Counted from the stretch's first letter, positions 51,060 through 60,976 are shown. The stretch is DNA of 64,000 bases from JAJTHC01 sp044348005 (GCA_044348005.1 JBIKTR010000007.1:1-64000), one strand, 5' to 3'. The notes: a model not told the origin generated them from the letters alone. Translations and numbers: made by a program.

Positions 51060-52255
51060 GTTTCTGTGTACAAACGCTTAATCATATGCGTCACCACTAC
51101 ATCTTCCGAATTTGAGGTAATAGCTCCCGGCGCGCTTATCTGGTTTGTAGCAGTAGAAGCGGCTTGGGGGGGTTGATTTAACACCAGTAAGGCCACCCCT
51201 ACAATGGGGCGATCGGTCACATCGTCGTGCATTGGGCGAAGGTCATCTATTCTGACCGTCAACATACGGTTGGCATTTTCAGCCCGATATTCCAAGAATC
51301 CAATACTATTGGTAAGTTCGGCGACATTAGAGGCGATGGGGAACACCCTTAAAATCGCATTAGCATTCCTTAAAAGCACACCAACTTCTAAACTATAACG
51401 AAACAAAGAAGTGTTGATAGTGGTGTTAATTGTGTCTGAAGACGCAGGCATGACCAAACGCACATTCGCCTGCGGGTAAGGACTGGTGGCTGCTTCTCGA
51501 TTGGCGGCAGCCCTTGAAAATATCAAGCCTCTATCCAAGAGGGGATTTGTTGAGGCAGGTAAGATGCCTCCCACGCTGGCGGGAACAGTAGGAGTGGTGG
51601 CAATAGTAGGATTAGTAACTGTTGTGGTAATAAAGCCTCCCCATACGTTGTCGTTTCGTGGGTTAAAAAGGGCTAAGTCTACTTGCTGGTTGGCCATCGC
51701 TGCCCCAGTTCCCGTGTAAGCGGTTGCTGAACTAGATGCCCGATTCGCGGTGGAGGGAACAGGGATACAAGTCAGGCCATTGATTTGTACTACAGTGGTT
51801 GCCCCATAATTATGGCATTCTGTATTAAGATTCATTTTACGTTGAAAGCGTCGATACACTTGAGTGGCGTTGGCGCGCTTATATAAGGTGAGTTCCGCAA
51901 TTTTAATATCTGGGTAGCGAGGTTGAGAATAGACGTTCAGATCATAAAACAATCTCTGGGAATTGGAATTGTCGGCGTTCCCATTGTTACGTACAATCAT
52001 TTGTTGGCGAACATTGGCAAGATCATTTAGAGCTTCTACATCTAAACGGTAAAAATCAATCCTATTTAAAACGTCATTTACGGCGTTATTTTCGGCATGC
52101 ACTTGAGACGCTTGTAAATTAGCGGTAATAATACTTTGAACACCCAACAGTAACGCCGAAAAAGAAATGCCAAAAAACGTTAAAGCCAAGGCCACTTCAA
52201 CGAGGTTAAAGCCATATTGTTTGTGTGAAAATCGATTTTTGGGACGAGAAGACAT
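51056..52255 (-). CDS. Prepilin-like protein with type IV leader
   Basis: A 399-residue protein with a type IV prepilin leader: basic residues ending in HKQYG, then FNLVEVALALTFFGISFSAL with Glu at +5. The large mature head is Asn/Thr/Ala-rich with beta-type repeats and one pair of cysteines (CHNYGATTVVQINGLTC). It resembles PilV/PilW-like minor pilins or GspJ/GspI-type pseudopilins in layout but is not assignable. AAGGA precedes the ATG. Its stop overlaps the HerA-like stop by four bases. It is downstream of a second prepilin-like gene in the same operon. Confidence 0.75.
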   Translation of the reverse strand: MSSRPKNRFSHKQYGFNLVEVALALTFFGISFSALLLGVQSIITANLQASQVHAENNAVNDVLNRIDFYRLDVEALNDLANVRQQMIVRNNGNADNSNSQRLFYDLNVYSQPRYPDIKIAELTLYKRANATQVYRRFQRKMNLNTECHNYGATTVVQINGLTCIPVPSTANRASSSATAYTGTGAAMANQQVDLALFNPRNDNVWGGFITTTVTNPTIATTPTVPASVGGILPASTNPLLDRGLIFSRAAANREAATSPYPQANVRLVMPASSDTINTTINTSLFRYSLEVGVLLRNANAILRVFPIASNVAELTNSIGFLEYRAENANRMLTVRIDDLRPMHDDVTDRPIVGVALLVLNQPPQAASTATNQISAPGAITSNSEDVVVTHMIKRLYTET

Positions 52256-52312
52256 GACTAAAAAATCCTTTACGTTTGTGGCTCAGCAGTTTTTCACCAA
52301 AGGCAAAACGCT

Positions 52313-53029
52313 TTAATCAAGACTGTCTTTATAGCGATCATAAAAAGTACTCAGGTAAACTGTTCCAGCTGTTGGATGTCTAATACTAACGGGGGTTGTA
52401 GTATTCGTTCGTTCCCAATGCCTAGAAAGCATAGTAAAGACGGTTTCCACTTTACCAGTTTGATCATCAATATGAATCAGCACAACGTCCGAATTCTGTA
52501 CCACACCTGTGGCAGTTACCGAAGGCAAGCCCGTCATGGTTCCTCCAGGTACGGCTTCAATAATCATAAACTCACGACGGGTGTAGCCCAAAGTGTCAAA
52601 TTCAGCAAGGGGTGCTTGCATCCACGTAAACTCTTCAGGGTAAAGCCAAACTCGAATGTTGCTGGGGTACTGCAAGTAGGTGGCCGTGCCGTTTACGGTA
52701 TTGCCGTAGGCAGCTTGTCTTAAACTCGCGATGGAATCAAAACTACGCAGGAGGTTTGGTACACCCGTTGTAAAAGCCTCTTGCTCTTCTAGTGCACAGC
52801 CATCACCATCTAAGTCCACATTTAAAGGCGTTACACCAAATCTGGAAACAATACGTTTATGAATAGAACTCAAATGTTCCATGTAAGTATCTGTTTTTCG
52901 CCCTAAGGTCGTGTCTGACTTCTTAGGGTTCAGCAACTGAAAACTCATGGTAATTAAGACGCCTAAAATCAAAAGAGAGACCAGGATTTCCGTCATATTA
53001 TAAGCTAAGTTGAAGGACTTTAGTTGCAT
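52313..53029 (-). CDS. Prepilin-like protein
   Basis: A 238-residue protein starting MQLKSFNLAYNMTEILVSLL. The hydrophobic helix with Glu at +5 after a Tyr-Asn junction (NMTEILVSLLILGVLITMSF) looks like a degenerate prepilin leader without the usual Gly or Ala before the cleavage point, so processing is uncertain. The mature part includes TYMEHLSSIHKRIVSRFG and a calcium-loop-like DLDGDG. GGAG precedes ATG 53029; the frame to 53095 has no ribosome site. First gene of a two-gene operon. Confidence 0.7.
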   Translation of the reverse strand: MQLKSFNLAYNMTEILVSLLILGVLITMSFQLLNPKKSDTTLGRKTDTYMEHLSSIHKRIVSRFGVTPLNVDLDGDGCALEEQEAFTTGVPNLLRSFDSIASLRQAAYGNTVNGTATYLQYPSNIRVWLYPEEFTWMQAPLAEFDTLGYTRREFMIIEAVPGGTMTGLPSVTATGVVQNSDVVLIHIDDQTGKVETVFTMLSRHWERTNTTTPVSIRHPTAGTVYLSTFYDRYKDSLD

Positions 53030-53127
53030 AAGAAGACTCCACACCTTAAAATCAAAATAAGTTAAACCACTTCTCACTTCGGCCGAGCTTGTCATAACTT
53101 TATAAAAGTCCTTTAAATATGTTACCT

Positions 53128-53155
53128 TTGTTACATCGGAAAAATGTGTTACAAT
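53128..53155 (+). promoter_or_regulatory. Probable promoter for the TonB-like gene
   Basis: TTGTTA at 53128-53133 and TGTTACAAT ending at 53155 (16-base spacer). Several TGTTAC boxes lie close together here. Confidence 0.5.
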
Positions 53156-53192
53156 ACCTAAGATGCTTTAATCTACTTATAGGAATTTGTTC

Positions 53193-54323
53193 ATGTCTCG
53201 TGCTTTGCTTGAAAACTATAGTCCGTTTTTAAATGTCGGGGCTTCACGTTTAAATCCCCTGCCTGAATACTTACAAGCGGTTATGGAAGATGTTTCCCAC
53301 GCCAAGAAGGAGGCGTCTTTAACTGCCGAAAGCTTGAGTCGTTCCGCCTTTACTCACGTGGGTGTGTTCTTGTTGATCTTATGCTTTATAACCGTCAGTC
53401 GCCTATTGGGGTTAAACTTTAATGACGTCCCCCCCCCTGAACTCGCTATAGACAAACAAACCCCCATCGAGTTTGTCATCGTCAACAACACGCGTCCTGA
53501 AACGCCACGCAATCCACTAACACGCAACCGAGCCAAAGTCGCGTCCCGCAGCGGAGGCGTCAAAACCACCAGTAAAAACAAGCGTGAAGCCTCCCAATCT
53601 TCTGGTGGAAGACCTTCTGTGGCTCAACCTGCGCAACGGCATGGATCCAAAGCCCCCACCCCGACACAAGAATCGGCACCAAAAGCAGATAAACCAGCCA
53701 ATAGTCAAAAGCCTTGGTGGCAAATAGAAGCCCCTACCCAAACGCGTCCCATTGGGGTGAAAAAGCCCAAGGCCGTTGTTTCAAGCGGAGGCGGTAGCCC
53801 TCAATCAAAAAGCATGCAAGGGCAAGGCGATGATGACTTGGCTCCACTGACCAAGCCCAGCTCTACCGCAGGGGGCTCAGGCACGCGTTCCGCCACACGA
53901 CTGCCTTCTGCTGAAGCGGGCAACGGCACCCGAACTCAAGCCGCCACTGCTACTAGCGTTAAAGGCGCTGGGGGCAACGGCAAGTTTAGTTCCAAAGGCC
54001 AAAACGGCGGAGGCGGTGGACTCGCCGGCGTGGATGCTGTGGTGGATGTGGACATGTCGCCTTACATTTCAACCGTGCAACGCCGTATTTACCGCAACTG
54101 GCGTCCTTCCTTAGAACTTAGTACACTGACTTCTGAATACACGCTGGTTATTTCACGCACAGGGGCATTGCTAAACTATCGTTTAAAACGATCCAGTGGC
54201 AACGCGTTGTTTGAAGAATTGGCCACTTCCGCTATTACCGCTTCGACTTTTCCGCCTTTGCCTGCGGGCTATCGAGGGCAATCAGTCAAGATTGATTTTT
54301 ATTTTGATTATGACCGTAAATAG
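53193..54323 (+). CDS. TonB/TolA-like energy-transducing protein
   Basis: A 376-residue protein with an N-terminal cytoplasmic stretch of about 50 residues, one membrane helix (HVGVFLLILCFITVSRLLG), a long Gly/Ser/Pro/Lys-rich disordered spacer (about 85-280), and a C-terminal TonB-like domain (MSPYISTVQRRIYRNWRPSL, then ALLNYRLKRSSGNALFEELA, ending in VKIDFYFDYDRK). This is the layout of TonB or TolA, which connect inner-membrane energy to outer-membrane partners. ExbB/ExbD or TolQ/TolR genes are not nearby. ATG 53193 follows AGGAAT; TTG 53187 is in frame. It contains a run of nine C at 53430-53438. Confidence 0.75.
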   Translation: MSRALLENYSPFLNVGASRLNPLPEYLQAVMEDVSHAKKEASLTAESLSRSAFTHVGVFLLILCFITVSRLLGLNFNDVPPPELAIDKQTPIEFVIVNNTRPETPRNPLTRNRAKVASRSGGVKTTSKNKREASQSSGGRPSVAQPAQRHGSKAPTPTQESAPKADKPANSQKPWWQIEAPTQTRPIGVKKPKAVVSSGGGSPQSKSMQGQGDDDLAPLTKPSSTAGGSGTRSATRLPSAEAGNGTRTQAATATSVKGAGGNGKFSSKGQNGGGGGLAGVDAVVDVDMSPYISTVQRRIYRNWRPSLELSTLTSEYTLVISRTGALLNYRLKRSSGNALFEELATSAITASTFPPLPAGYRGQSVKIDFYFDYDRK

Positions 54324-54351
54324 TTATTTTTTGAAAGTAGGATTCTAAAAC

Positions 54352-56037
54352 ATGAGCCAAAGTACGCTGTACACTCGCACCGATTTCAACACCAGTGAAG
54401 CACTTAACCTGCCGTTTGACTCGTTTTCAGCGATTTTAAGCCACATGCTTCAAAGCCCTCGCACCCCGTATGACGCCTTTGTCACCCGTGAAGTCCGCCT
54501 TAAAAACGACGAATTCGTGCAACAAGTCATTGGCCTTGCCACCGCACTAAAAAAGGAATGGGGGCTCAAGCAAGGAGACAAAGTCGCCTTATTGTTTTGG
54601 AATCAACCCGAGTTTTTCGTGAGCTTTTTTGCGCTTCGTTTGATTGGGGCCGTCCCTGTCCCAATCAACATTTTAATGACGCCAGAAGACATGGGCTATG
54701 TGCTTGCTCATGCCGATATTAAAGGTATTCTCGCCACAGAAACCTTAGCCCTTCAATTGGCCGAACAACATCGTTGTTCGTTGAACCAACTCCCCTTTCC
54801 CGTACTCATTGCCAATGCGAATGACCCCACCCAACGTTCGTTTGAAACCCAAGTGGCACACTACGCGCCTGAACTCGCACAACTCACTGAAGCGCTCGAT
54901 GCTTTTGAAGCCACTCAACCCAGCGCGCTTAGTCGTCAAAATGAACTGGCGTTTCTGATTTATACGTCTGGCACCACGGGCTTCCCCAAAGGAGTGATGC
55001 TCAGTGAACGCAATCTATTAAGCAACCTAGCGGGTTTTCAAAGTGCCCTTCACCTTCAACGAGACCACGAACGTTTCTTGCTGGGCTTGCCCGTTTTTCA
55101 TTGCTACGGCTTAATCTGTTCCTTATTTGCCATTGTAGAACGCGCCACTGTGATTTGTGTGCCTCGGTTTCATCCCAAGCAAATCGTCGAATTCCTTAAA
55201 ACCGAAGCGGTAACCGTATTGCCACTGGTGCCGACGATGTTTACGGTGTTATTACAAGCCGCTAAACAAAAAGCATCGCAAGAATCATCCCCCCAAGAAA
55301 AGCCTTTTCCTAGTCTGCATACTTGTATTTCAGGGGGGGCGGCTTTACCTGAACGTTTACTCGATATGATTGAAAGCACGCTGAAGGTTCAAGTTTTAGA
55401 AGGCTACGGCCTAAGTGAAACGTCTCCAGTAATCGCGGTGAATACGGCAGCGCGCGGTGCCGTGGCTGGCGCCGTGGGTCAACCACTACGAAACTTGCGC
55501 TTGCGTCTGGTGAACCATGAAACAGGCGACGTGTTGCCTATTGAAGCCGCTCAAGCCAGTGCCGAAGGCGAAATCCAAGTGGCGGGTGACAGCGTGATGC
55601 TTGGCTATTATAAAAACGACGCTGAAACGGCCAAAGTCCTTGGGGCGGATGGCTGGTTTAAAACAGGCGATTTAGGGCATATTGATGCCGAAGGCTTACT
55701 GCGTATTTCAGGCGGGCGTTTGAAAGACTTGATTATTCGGGCGGGCGAAAACATTGCCCCTTTGCCGATTGAACGTGTTTTGGCTCAGCACCCCGCGGTG
55801 GCCCATGTGGCCGTGTTGCCTTTAAAAGATGAAAAGTTAGGAGAAGCCTTATGTGCCTGTGTTGAACTGACGCTGGACGCCAAACAAACGGATCCCAAAG
55901 CCCTTCAACGGGACTTGTCTGCCTTAGTCAGAGAGCATTTGTCGGCGTCCTACACGCCAGATGCTTATCGCTTTTTTGAAGAACTGCCCAAAAACCCCAC
56001 GGGTAAAATCGTCAAAAAACACATTGTGCTAGATTAG
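54352..56037 (+). CDS. AMP-forming acyl-CoA synthetase (long-chain fatty-acid ligase type)
   Basis: A 561-residue adenylate-forming enzyme of the ANL family. The AMP-binding core is AFLIYTSGTTGFPKGVMLSE, followed by LLGLPVFHCYG, SGGAALPERLLDMIE, EGYGLSETSPVIAVN, WFKTGDLGHIDAEGLLRISG and the C-terminal lysine in NPTGKIVKKHI. It most probably activates fatty acids to acyl-CoA; chain length is not readable. AGTAGGA precedes the ATG. It follows the TonB-like gene by 28 bases and may share its transcript. Confidence 0.87.
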   Translation: MSQSTLYTRTDFNTSEALNLPFDSFSAILSHMLQSPRTPYDAFVTREVRLKNDEFVQQVIGLATALKKEWGLKQGDKVALLFWNQPEFFVSFFALRLIGAVPVPINILMTPEDMGYVLAHADIKGILATETLALQLAEQHRCSLNQLPFPVLIANANDPTQRSFETQVAHYAPELAQLTEALDAFEATQPSALSRQNELAFLIYTSGTTGFPKGVMLSERNLLSNLAGFQSALHLQRDHERFLLGLPVFHCYGLICSLFAIVERATVICVPRFHPKQIVEFLKTEAVTVLPLVPTMFTVLLQAAKQKASQESSPQEKPFPSLHTCISGGAALPERLLDMIESTLKVQVLEGYGLSETSPVIAVNTAARGAVAGAVGQPLRNLRLRLVNHETGDVLPIEAAQASAEGEIQVAGDSVMLGYYKNDAETAKVLGADGWFKTGDLGHIDAEGLLRISGGRLKDLIIRAGENIAPLPIERVLAQHPAVAHVAVLPLKDEKLGEALCACVELTLDAKQTDPKALQRDLSALVREHLSASYTPDAYRFFEELPKNPTGKIVKKHIVLD

Positions 56038-56128
56038 GCTCTTCAGCGACACCTTTACGCGTAAGCCAATGTGAAAAAGTGTGAAAAGACGATTTTACTA
56101 AGCTGTTTTACCCTTAGTGGGCTAAATA

Positions 56129-56137
56129 TGCTAGAAT
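56129..56137 (+). promoter_or_regulatory. Extended -10 promoter for mfd
   Basis: TGCTAGAAT, about 48 bases upstream of the mfd start, followed by an AACACTATAG motif. Confidence 0.5.
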
Positions 56138-56184
56138 AAAACACTATAGCATACGTTGTTTGACGAAAAAGGTAACGCCCCTTT

Positions 56185-59100
56185 ATGGTTTCCGCACCAC
56201 TGCCCGCTTCTTCTGAAAGTCCCCATTCTAAATTACAGCACAGCTTGGCCACGGCGTATTGGATGCATCGCATCCAAGGTCATCACGATGTGCATGCCCT
56301 ATGGCACCCCTCAAAAAAAGCAGGCAAAAAAGTCCTCCCCCTTCATTTAGAACACTTGCAAACGGCCACGGCCAAAGCCACCTTCTTGAAAGTAATGCTG
56401 AATGAAACACACGCCCCTATTGTGGTGATTTGCCCCGATGCCCCGAGTGTTTTAAACATTTACGCCGCACTTGAACCCTGCTTTCAAAGTAGCTTTGCCT
56501 TTCAAGAACAAGTGCATCGTTACCCCACTGATGTGTTTTCTCCGTATGACATGACCCGTATTCCTTGCCCCGTGTTGAACGAACATTATGCGTTTTTGCA
56601 TGACTTAAAAGAAGAAAAGCCCGGCATTTATCTCGTTCAAGCCCGAAACTTAATCCCCACTTTCCCGAGCTTAAACTACCTTCAACAAGAAGGGCTTAGC
56701 CTTAAAGAAGGCGATGAACAAGACCTTGAAGATGCGGTTGAACGCTTAATGGCCATGGGCTACACGCCCAAAAACTTGGTGCAAACGGTGGGTGAGTTTT
56801 CTCGTCGAGGCGATTTACTAGACATTTACCCCGTGAACGCCTCTCCTGTGAGGATTTCCTTTTTTGGGGATAGCGTGGAAAATATCAGACTCATGGATGT
56901 AGAAACCCAGCGTTCGGTTGAAAAAATAGCCAGCGTCCACGTTTTTCCGATCGACACCCTCGTTTTAACCCCAGAACGTAAGGCGCAACTGGAAACCATT
57001 TTACTAAAGGCGTTAAAGGTCCATTCCAAAAAAGTCGATGACAAAACGACCGTAGACGGCTTGGCCGAAAATATCAAACAACAGCTCCAAAGCATTGAAC
57101 AAGGGGTGGTGCCAGATGATTTAAATTATTATGCTCCATTCTTCCAAGTGCCGTTTGACCATTTAATGCAATACTTAAGCCCTTCATCCATTTTGGTGTT
57201 GGACGATTGGCAAGACGCCCAAACGCAACTGGAACATTTGGACGAGAGATTTAGGTCGCAATATGACAAAGGCATCGCCCAAGGGCATTTGCTCGATTTA
57301 GGCACAAAAGTAGGGCAATACCCTTTACATGCTTGCGCCCAAGTCATTAGCCATGCTGTGCATCACCCACTTTCGCATCGCTTGATTTATACGTACGCGC
57401 ACCATGCGTGTATGCCTGAAGCCAGTCAAAACAAGCAAGCAAAAACGACGTTTGAAAATCCTTTAAAAGCCGAAGTGGTGCCTCGTTTTCAAGCCAAACT
57501 CAATGAAGCCATTGCGGCGATGAAAACGTGGCGACAAAACGGTATTCAACTCTGGGTTTCTACGGATTACCCCCAGCGTCTGCTGGATTTGTGTCGTGAA
57601 GCGGATTTACCCACTCAGTATTGGGCGGACCTCTACGATCCTGAAAATCCTGTTCAAGAAGCCAAATTACACAAAAACCTCGACGGCTTAGATGTGATTA
57701 TTTGTAAGACCGCCTTGAATGACGGGGTTTATTTTCCCCACCTTGAAATGATGTATCTTACAGATGCCGAGTTGTTTGGACGCGGGCGAGTGCGCCGAAC
57801 CCAAAGCGAACGTCAAAACAAGCACAAGCGCGATCAAGACCGCGCCATTAGTTCTCTTTCTGATCTCAAACCCAATGACTATGTGGTGCACCATAAGCAT
57901 GGCATCGGTCAATTTGTGGAACTTAAGCAAATCGTCCTAGAAACAGAAAAACGTGAATACCTAGAAATTCAGTATCGAGGCAACGACCGACTCTTTTTAC
58001 CCGTGGAACAGTTGCACCTGCTGGCACGTTTTAACGGCACGGGTGATGTCAAGCCAGTTCTTTCTAAAATGGGGGGGGCTGAATGGCGACGGGTCACCGC
58101 AAAAGTCAAAAATTCGATTCAAAATATCGCCAATGAACTGGTGGCGTTGTACAAAGCCCGTCAAGAAGTCAAAGGCATTAGCTTTGAACCCGACACCCCA
58201 TGGCAAGTGGAAATGGAAGAGGCCTTTCCCTTTGAAGAAACGCCTGATCAATGGAAGGCGATTTTAGACACCAAGAAAGACATGGAACATCACCAGCCGA
58301 TGGACAGGCTCATTTGCGGAGATGTTGGCTTTGGAAAAACCGAAGTGGCGTTGCGTGCCTTGTTTAAATGCGTCATGTCAGGCAAGCAATCGGCTTTTTT
58401 AGTGCCTACCACAATTTTGGCTCAACAGCATTTCAATACCGTTTCTGAACGATTGGCGCCGTGGGGAGTGCGGGTGGGTTTGTTGTCTCGCTTTAAAACA
58501 CCCCGTGAACAAAAAGAAACCTTGCTTAAAATGAAGGCGGGCGAAATTGATATTTTGGTTGGCACGCACCGATTGCTTCAAAAGGATATTGTCTTCAAAG
58601 ATTTGGGCTTACTGGTTATTGATGAAGAGCATCGCTTTGGGGTGGCTCACAAGGAACGTATTAAGCAAATGCGCACCAATGTGGATGTTTTAAGCATGTC
58701 GGCCACTCCTATACCGCGCACCTTGCACATGTCGCTTTCTGGCGTGCGTGAAATGAGTCTCATCAATACTGCCCCAGTCAACCGCCTGCCTGTTCAAACA
58801 CGGGTGGGGGGATTTAACCCTGCTCAACTTCGTATGGCGATTCTGCATGAACTGGATCGAGGGGGGCAGATTTACTACCTTCACAACCGTGTGCAAAGTA
58901 TTTATGATCGTTGTGTTGAACTGGAAAAAATTGTGCCTGAAGCTCGGGTGCGTGTCGCCCATGGGCAGATGCCTCCGAATGAGCTGGAAACCGCCATGTT
59001 GGATTTTGCCAATAAGCAGTTTGATATTTTGGTTGCCACGACCATTATTGAAAGTGGGGTGGATATTCCCAACGCCAATACGTTAATCATTGACGATGCG

Positions 59101-60078
59101 GACCGTTACGGCCTTGCTCAGTTGTACCAAATCCGTGGAAGGGTGGGGCGAAGTGATGTACAAGCCTACGCTTATTTGTATCACGATCCTGACAAGCTCC
59201 TCACAGAAGACGCCAAAAACCGTCTGCGGGCTATTCGAGAGTTCACCGCCTTAGGCAGTGGTTACCAAATCGCCATGCGAGACATGGAAATTCGTGGCGT
59301 AGGAAATCTTCTTGGCGCTGAACAACACGGCCATATGATGCAAATCGGGTTTGAAATGTATTGTGAATTATTGAATCAAGCGGTAGAAGCGGCTCACAAA
59401 GGCGAACGCCTTGAAGAACAGAGCCAAGAACCTGCCGTCATTGATTTAAACGTCACGGCCTTTATCCCTGAAACTTATGTGGGTAGCCGAGACGTTAAAC
59501 TGCAAGAATACCGTCGCTTAGCTGCTGCCAAGAGCGAAACGCAGTTGGATTTAATCGTCGCTGAATGGCAAGATCGCTTTGGCAAGGTGCCTGCGCCTGC
59601 CAAGCAGTTGGTGCATTTGGCTCGCTTGCGGGTGCAATCGACTGAATTGGAGATTCCTTTGGTGCGAAGTGATGAAGAACAGCTTAAAATTAGCGTTTCC
59701 TACGGCCTAAAACAATGGATGCACTTACAACAGATTCTGCCCACAGGCATGGCGTCTAAATTAAGATGGGTAGCTCCCGCCAAATCAAACGAAGGCCACA
59801 GTTTTTCCACCTTGCACTACAAACACATGGGGGCCAGTGGCGAACGCTTATTGCAGTTTGTGACTGAACTGTTTAGGGCTTTATTGGACTTAAAGAAAAC
59901 AGGCCAGATCCAAGAAGCGGTGGAGGCTTCCATCCCCCAGGAACGCTACACGGGGGCGAGAACGTCTGTTAAAACCACTACTGTGGAAGAATCTAAGTCT
60001 CAAGCCAATCGAAATAAATCACTGGCTGAATCTGAAGCGCGCACCGCGGCTCGTTTTCGTTCCCTGCGTGGCTATTAG
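56185..60078 (+). CDS. mfd: Transcription-repair coupling factor
   Basis: A 1297-residue translocase that removes stalled RNA polymerase at lesions and recruits UvrA. In order: UvrB-homology region (about 60-300, with GEFSRRGDLLDIYPV), the RNA-polymerase-interacting CarD-like domain near 560-630 (LKPNDYVVHHKHGIGQF), the RecG-like helicase with P-loop GDVGFGKT near 712, DEEH at about 813, the TRG-type motif with IRGRVGRSDVQAYAY, and a C-terminal TRCF domain (VIDLNVTAFIPETYVGSRD). It is somewhat longer than E. coli Mfd because of a Lys/Ser-rich C-terminal tail. Its stop overlaps the next gene by four bases. Confidence 0.96.
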   Translation: MVSAPLPASSESPHSKLQHSLATAYWMHRIQGHHDVHALWHPSKKAGKKVLPLHLEHLQTATAKATFLKVMLNETHAPIVVICPDAPSVLNIYAALEPCFQSSFAFQEQVHRYPTDVFSPYDMTRIPCPVLNEHYAFLHDLKEEKPGIYLVQARNLIPTFPSLNYLQQEGLSLKEGDEQDLEDAVERLMAMGYTPKNLVQTVGEFSRRGDLLDIYPVNASPVRISFFGDSVENIRLMDVETQRSVEKIASVHVFPIDTLVLTPERKAQLETILLKALKVHSKKVDDKTTVDGLAENIKQQLQSIEQGVVPDDLNYYAPFFQVPFDHLMQYLSPSSILVLDDWQDAQTQLEHLDERFRSQYDKGIAQGHLLDLGTKVGQYPLHACAQVISHAVHHPLSHRLIYTYAHHACMPEASQNKQAKTTFENPLKAEVVPRFQAKLNEAIAAMKTWRQNGIQLWVSTDYPQRLLDLCREADLPTQYWADLYDPENPVQEAKLHKNLDGLDVIICKTALNDGVYFPHLEMMYLTDAELFGRGRVRRTQSERQNKHKRDQDRAISSLSDLKPNDYVVHHKHGIGQFVELKQIVLETEKREYLEIQYRGNDRLFLPVEQLHLLARFNGTGDVKPVLSKMGGAEWRRVTAKVKNSIQNIANELVALYKARQEVKGISFEPDTPWQVEMEEAFPFEETPDQWKAILDTKKDMEHHQPMDRLICGDVGFGKTEVALRALFKCVMSGKQSAFLVPTTILAQQHFNTVSERLAPWGVRVGLLSRFKTPREQKETLLKMKAGEIDILVGTHRLLQKDIVFKDLGLLVIDEEHRFGVAHKERIKQMRTNVDVLSMSATPIPRTLHMSLSGVREMSLINTAPVNRLPVQTRVGGFNPAQLRMAILHELDRGGQIYYLHNRVQSIYDRCVELEKIVPEARVRVAHGQMPPNELETAMLDFANKQFDILVATTIIESGVDIPNANTLIIDDADRYGLAQLYQIRGRVGRSDVQAYAYLYHDPDKLLTEDAKNRLRAIREFTALGSGYQIAMRDMEIRGVGNLLGAEQHGHMMQIGFEMYCELLNQAVEAAHKGERLEEQSQEPAVIDLNVTAFIPETYVGSRDVKLQEYRRLAAAKSETQLDLIVAEWQDRFGKVPAPAKQLVHLARLRVQSTELEIPLVRSDEEQLKISVSYGLKQWMHLQQILPTGMASKLRWVAPAKSNEGHSFSTLHYKHMGASGERLLQFVTELFRALLDLKKTGQIQEAVEASIPQERYTGARTSVKTTTVEESKSQANRNKSLAESEARTAARFRSLRGY

Positions 60079-60902
60079 CGATAAATCGAAATCAGAGGGA
60101 TGCGTCCTTGTGTGGCGTCACCAAAAAGCGACTCAATGCGTTGAGCCTCGTCTTCACTAATCGTCTTCAACACACGACTTTCCACAATCGCTTCTCCATG
60201 GTTCCCCCGATTTTCCACCAGCCAGCTCATGGGGTAAGGTCGCTTGGGCGTATTGAGCTGAATCTCGTCTAAATCCAAATCCTTCACCAGCTCAACCAAG
60301 GCATCCACATCGTCGTGATTGGTGGGCATAAACATACATTGCAAAGAAAGCTTGCCGTCATACGACTGACGCAAAGCCTTAATCCCTGAGACAATCGACG
60401 CCATATCAATGCCCGCCACAGGACGGTTCATCCGCTGTAAAACGGCATCGCTCGCCGCATCGAGCTTACACGCCACGTGATCCGCATAGTGGAGATCTGC
60501 TCGTACCGCAGGGTCGTTCAACAACGTCGCATTGGTTAAAACCGTACTGGGTTTCGCCGTATATTCACGAATCACTTGCAACACTTCCCCAAGATTCAAA
60601 GCGAGCGTGGGTTCGCCGTTGCCTGAAATGGTTACCAAATCGGCTTTTTCCCAGTCGCTTAAACGTAAATCACGCTCCACCTTTTCAGTCGGTACATAGA
60701 TTTTACGTTCCGCCGTCTTCACCTGAATATCGCCTAGTTGACAGTACACGCAATTAAAGGAGCAAATCGAATGATTCAAGAGCAAATCCACCCCCAAGCT
60801 TGAACCCAATCGCCAGCTTTTTACAGGCCCGTAAATGCAAGAAGGCCCCGATTCTACAGCGTCAAAATCCACTAAGTTTGTTTGAATAGGATGGCGGGAC
60901 AT
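60075..60902 (-). CDS. Radical SAM protein (COG0731 type)
   Basis: A 275-residue radical SAM enzyme with the cluster motif CSFNCVYC, preceded by GPVKSWRLGSSLGVDLL and followed by VTISGNGEPTLALNLGEVL and KLDAASDAVLQRMNRP. This is the bacterial group annotated as Fe-S oxidoreductase related to TYW1 and AviX12-like proteins; its reaction is not established. It has a perfect AAAGGAGGT ribosome site. It is divergent from dapB, sharing a 74-base promoter region. Confidence 0.8.
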   Translation of the reverse strand: MSRHPIQTNLVDFDAVESGPSCIYGPVKSWRLGSSLGVDLLLNHSICSFNCVYCQLGDIQVKTAERKIYVPTEKVERDLRLSDWEKADLVTISGNGEPTLALNLGEVLQVIREYTAKPSTVLTNATLLNDPAVRADLHYADHVACKLDAASDAVLQRMNRPVAGIDMASIVSGIKALRQSYDGKLSLQCMFMPTNHDDVDALVELVKDLDLDEIQLNTPKRPYPMSWLVENRGNHGEAIVESRVLKTISEDEAQRIESLFGDATQGRIPLISIYR

Positions 60903-60930
60903 GAAAGACCTCCTTTGCTCGGATGTGTTT

Positions 60931-60936
60931 ATGCTA
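60931..60936 (-). promoter_or_regulatory. Possible -10 for the radical SAM gene
   Basis: On the minus strand this reads TGTTAGCAT, an extended -10 pattern, within CTTTATGTTAGCATAAA. It is nearly identical to the sequence upstream of aspA. Confidence 0.45.
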
Positions 60937-60976
60937 ACATAAAGTCATTCAAACTTCAAAGAAAGGAAACGTTGCC

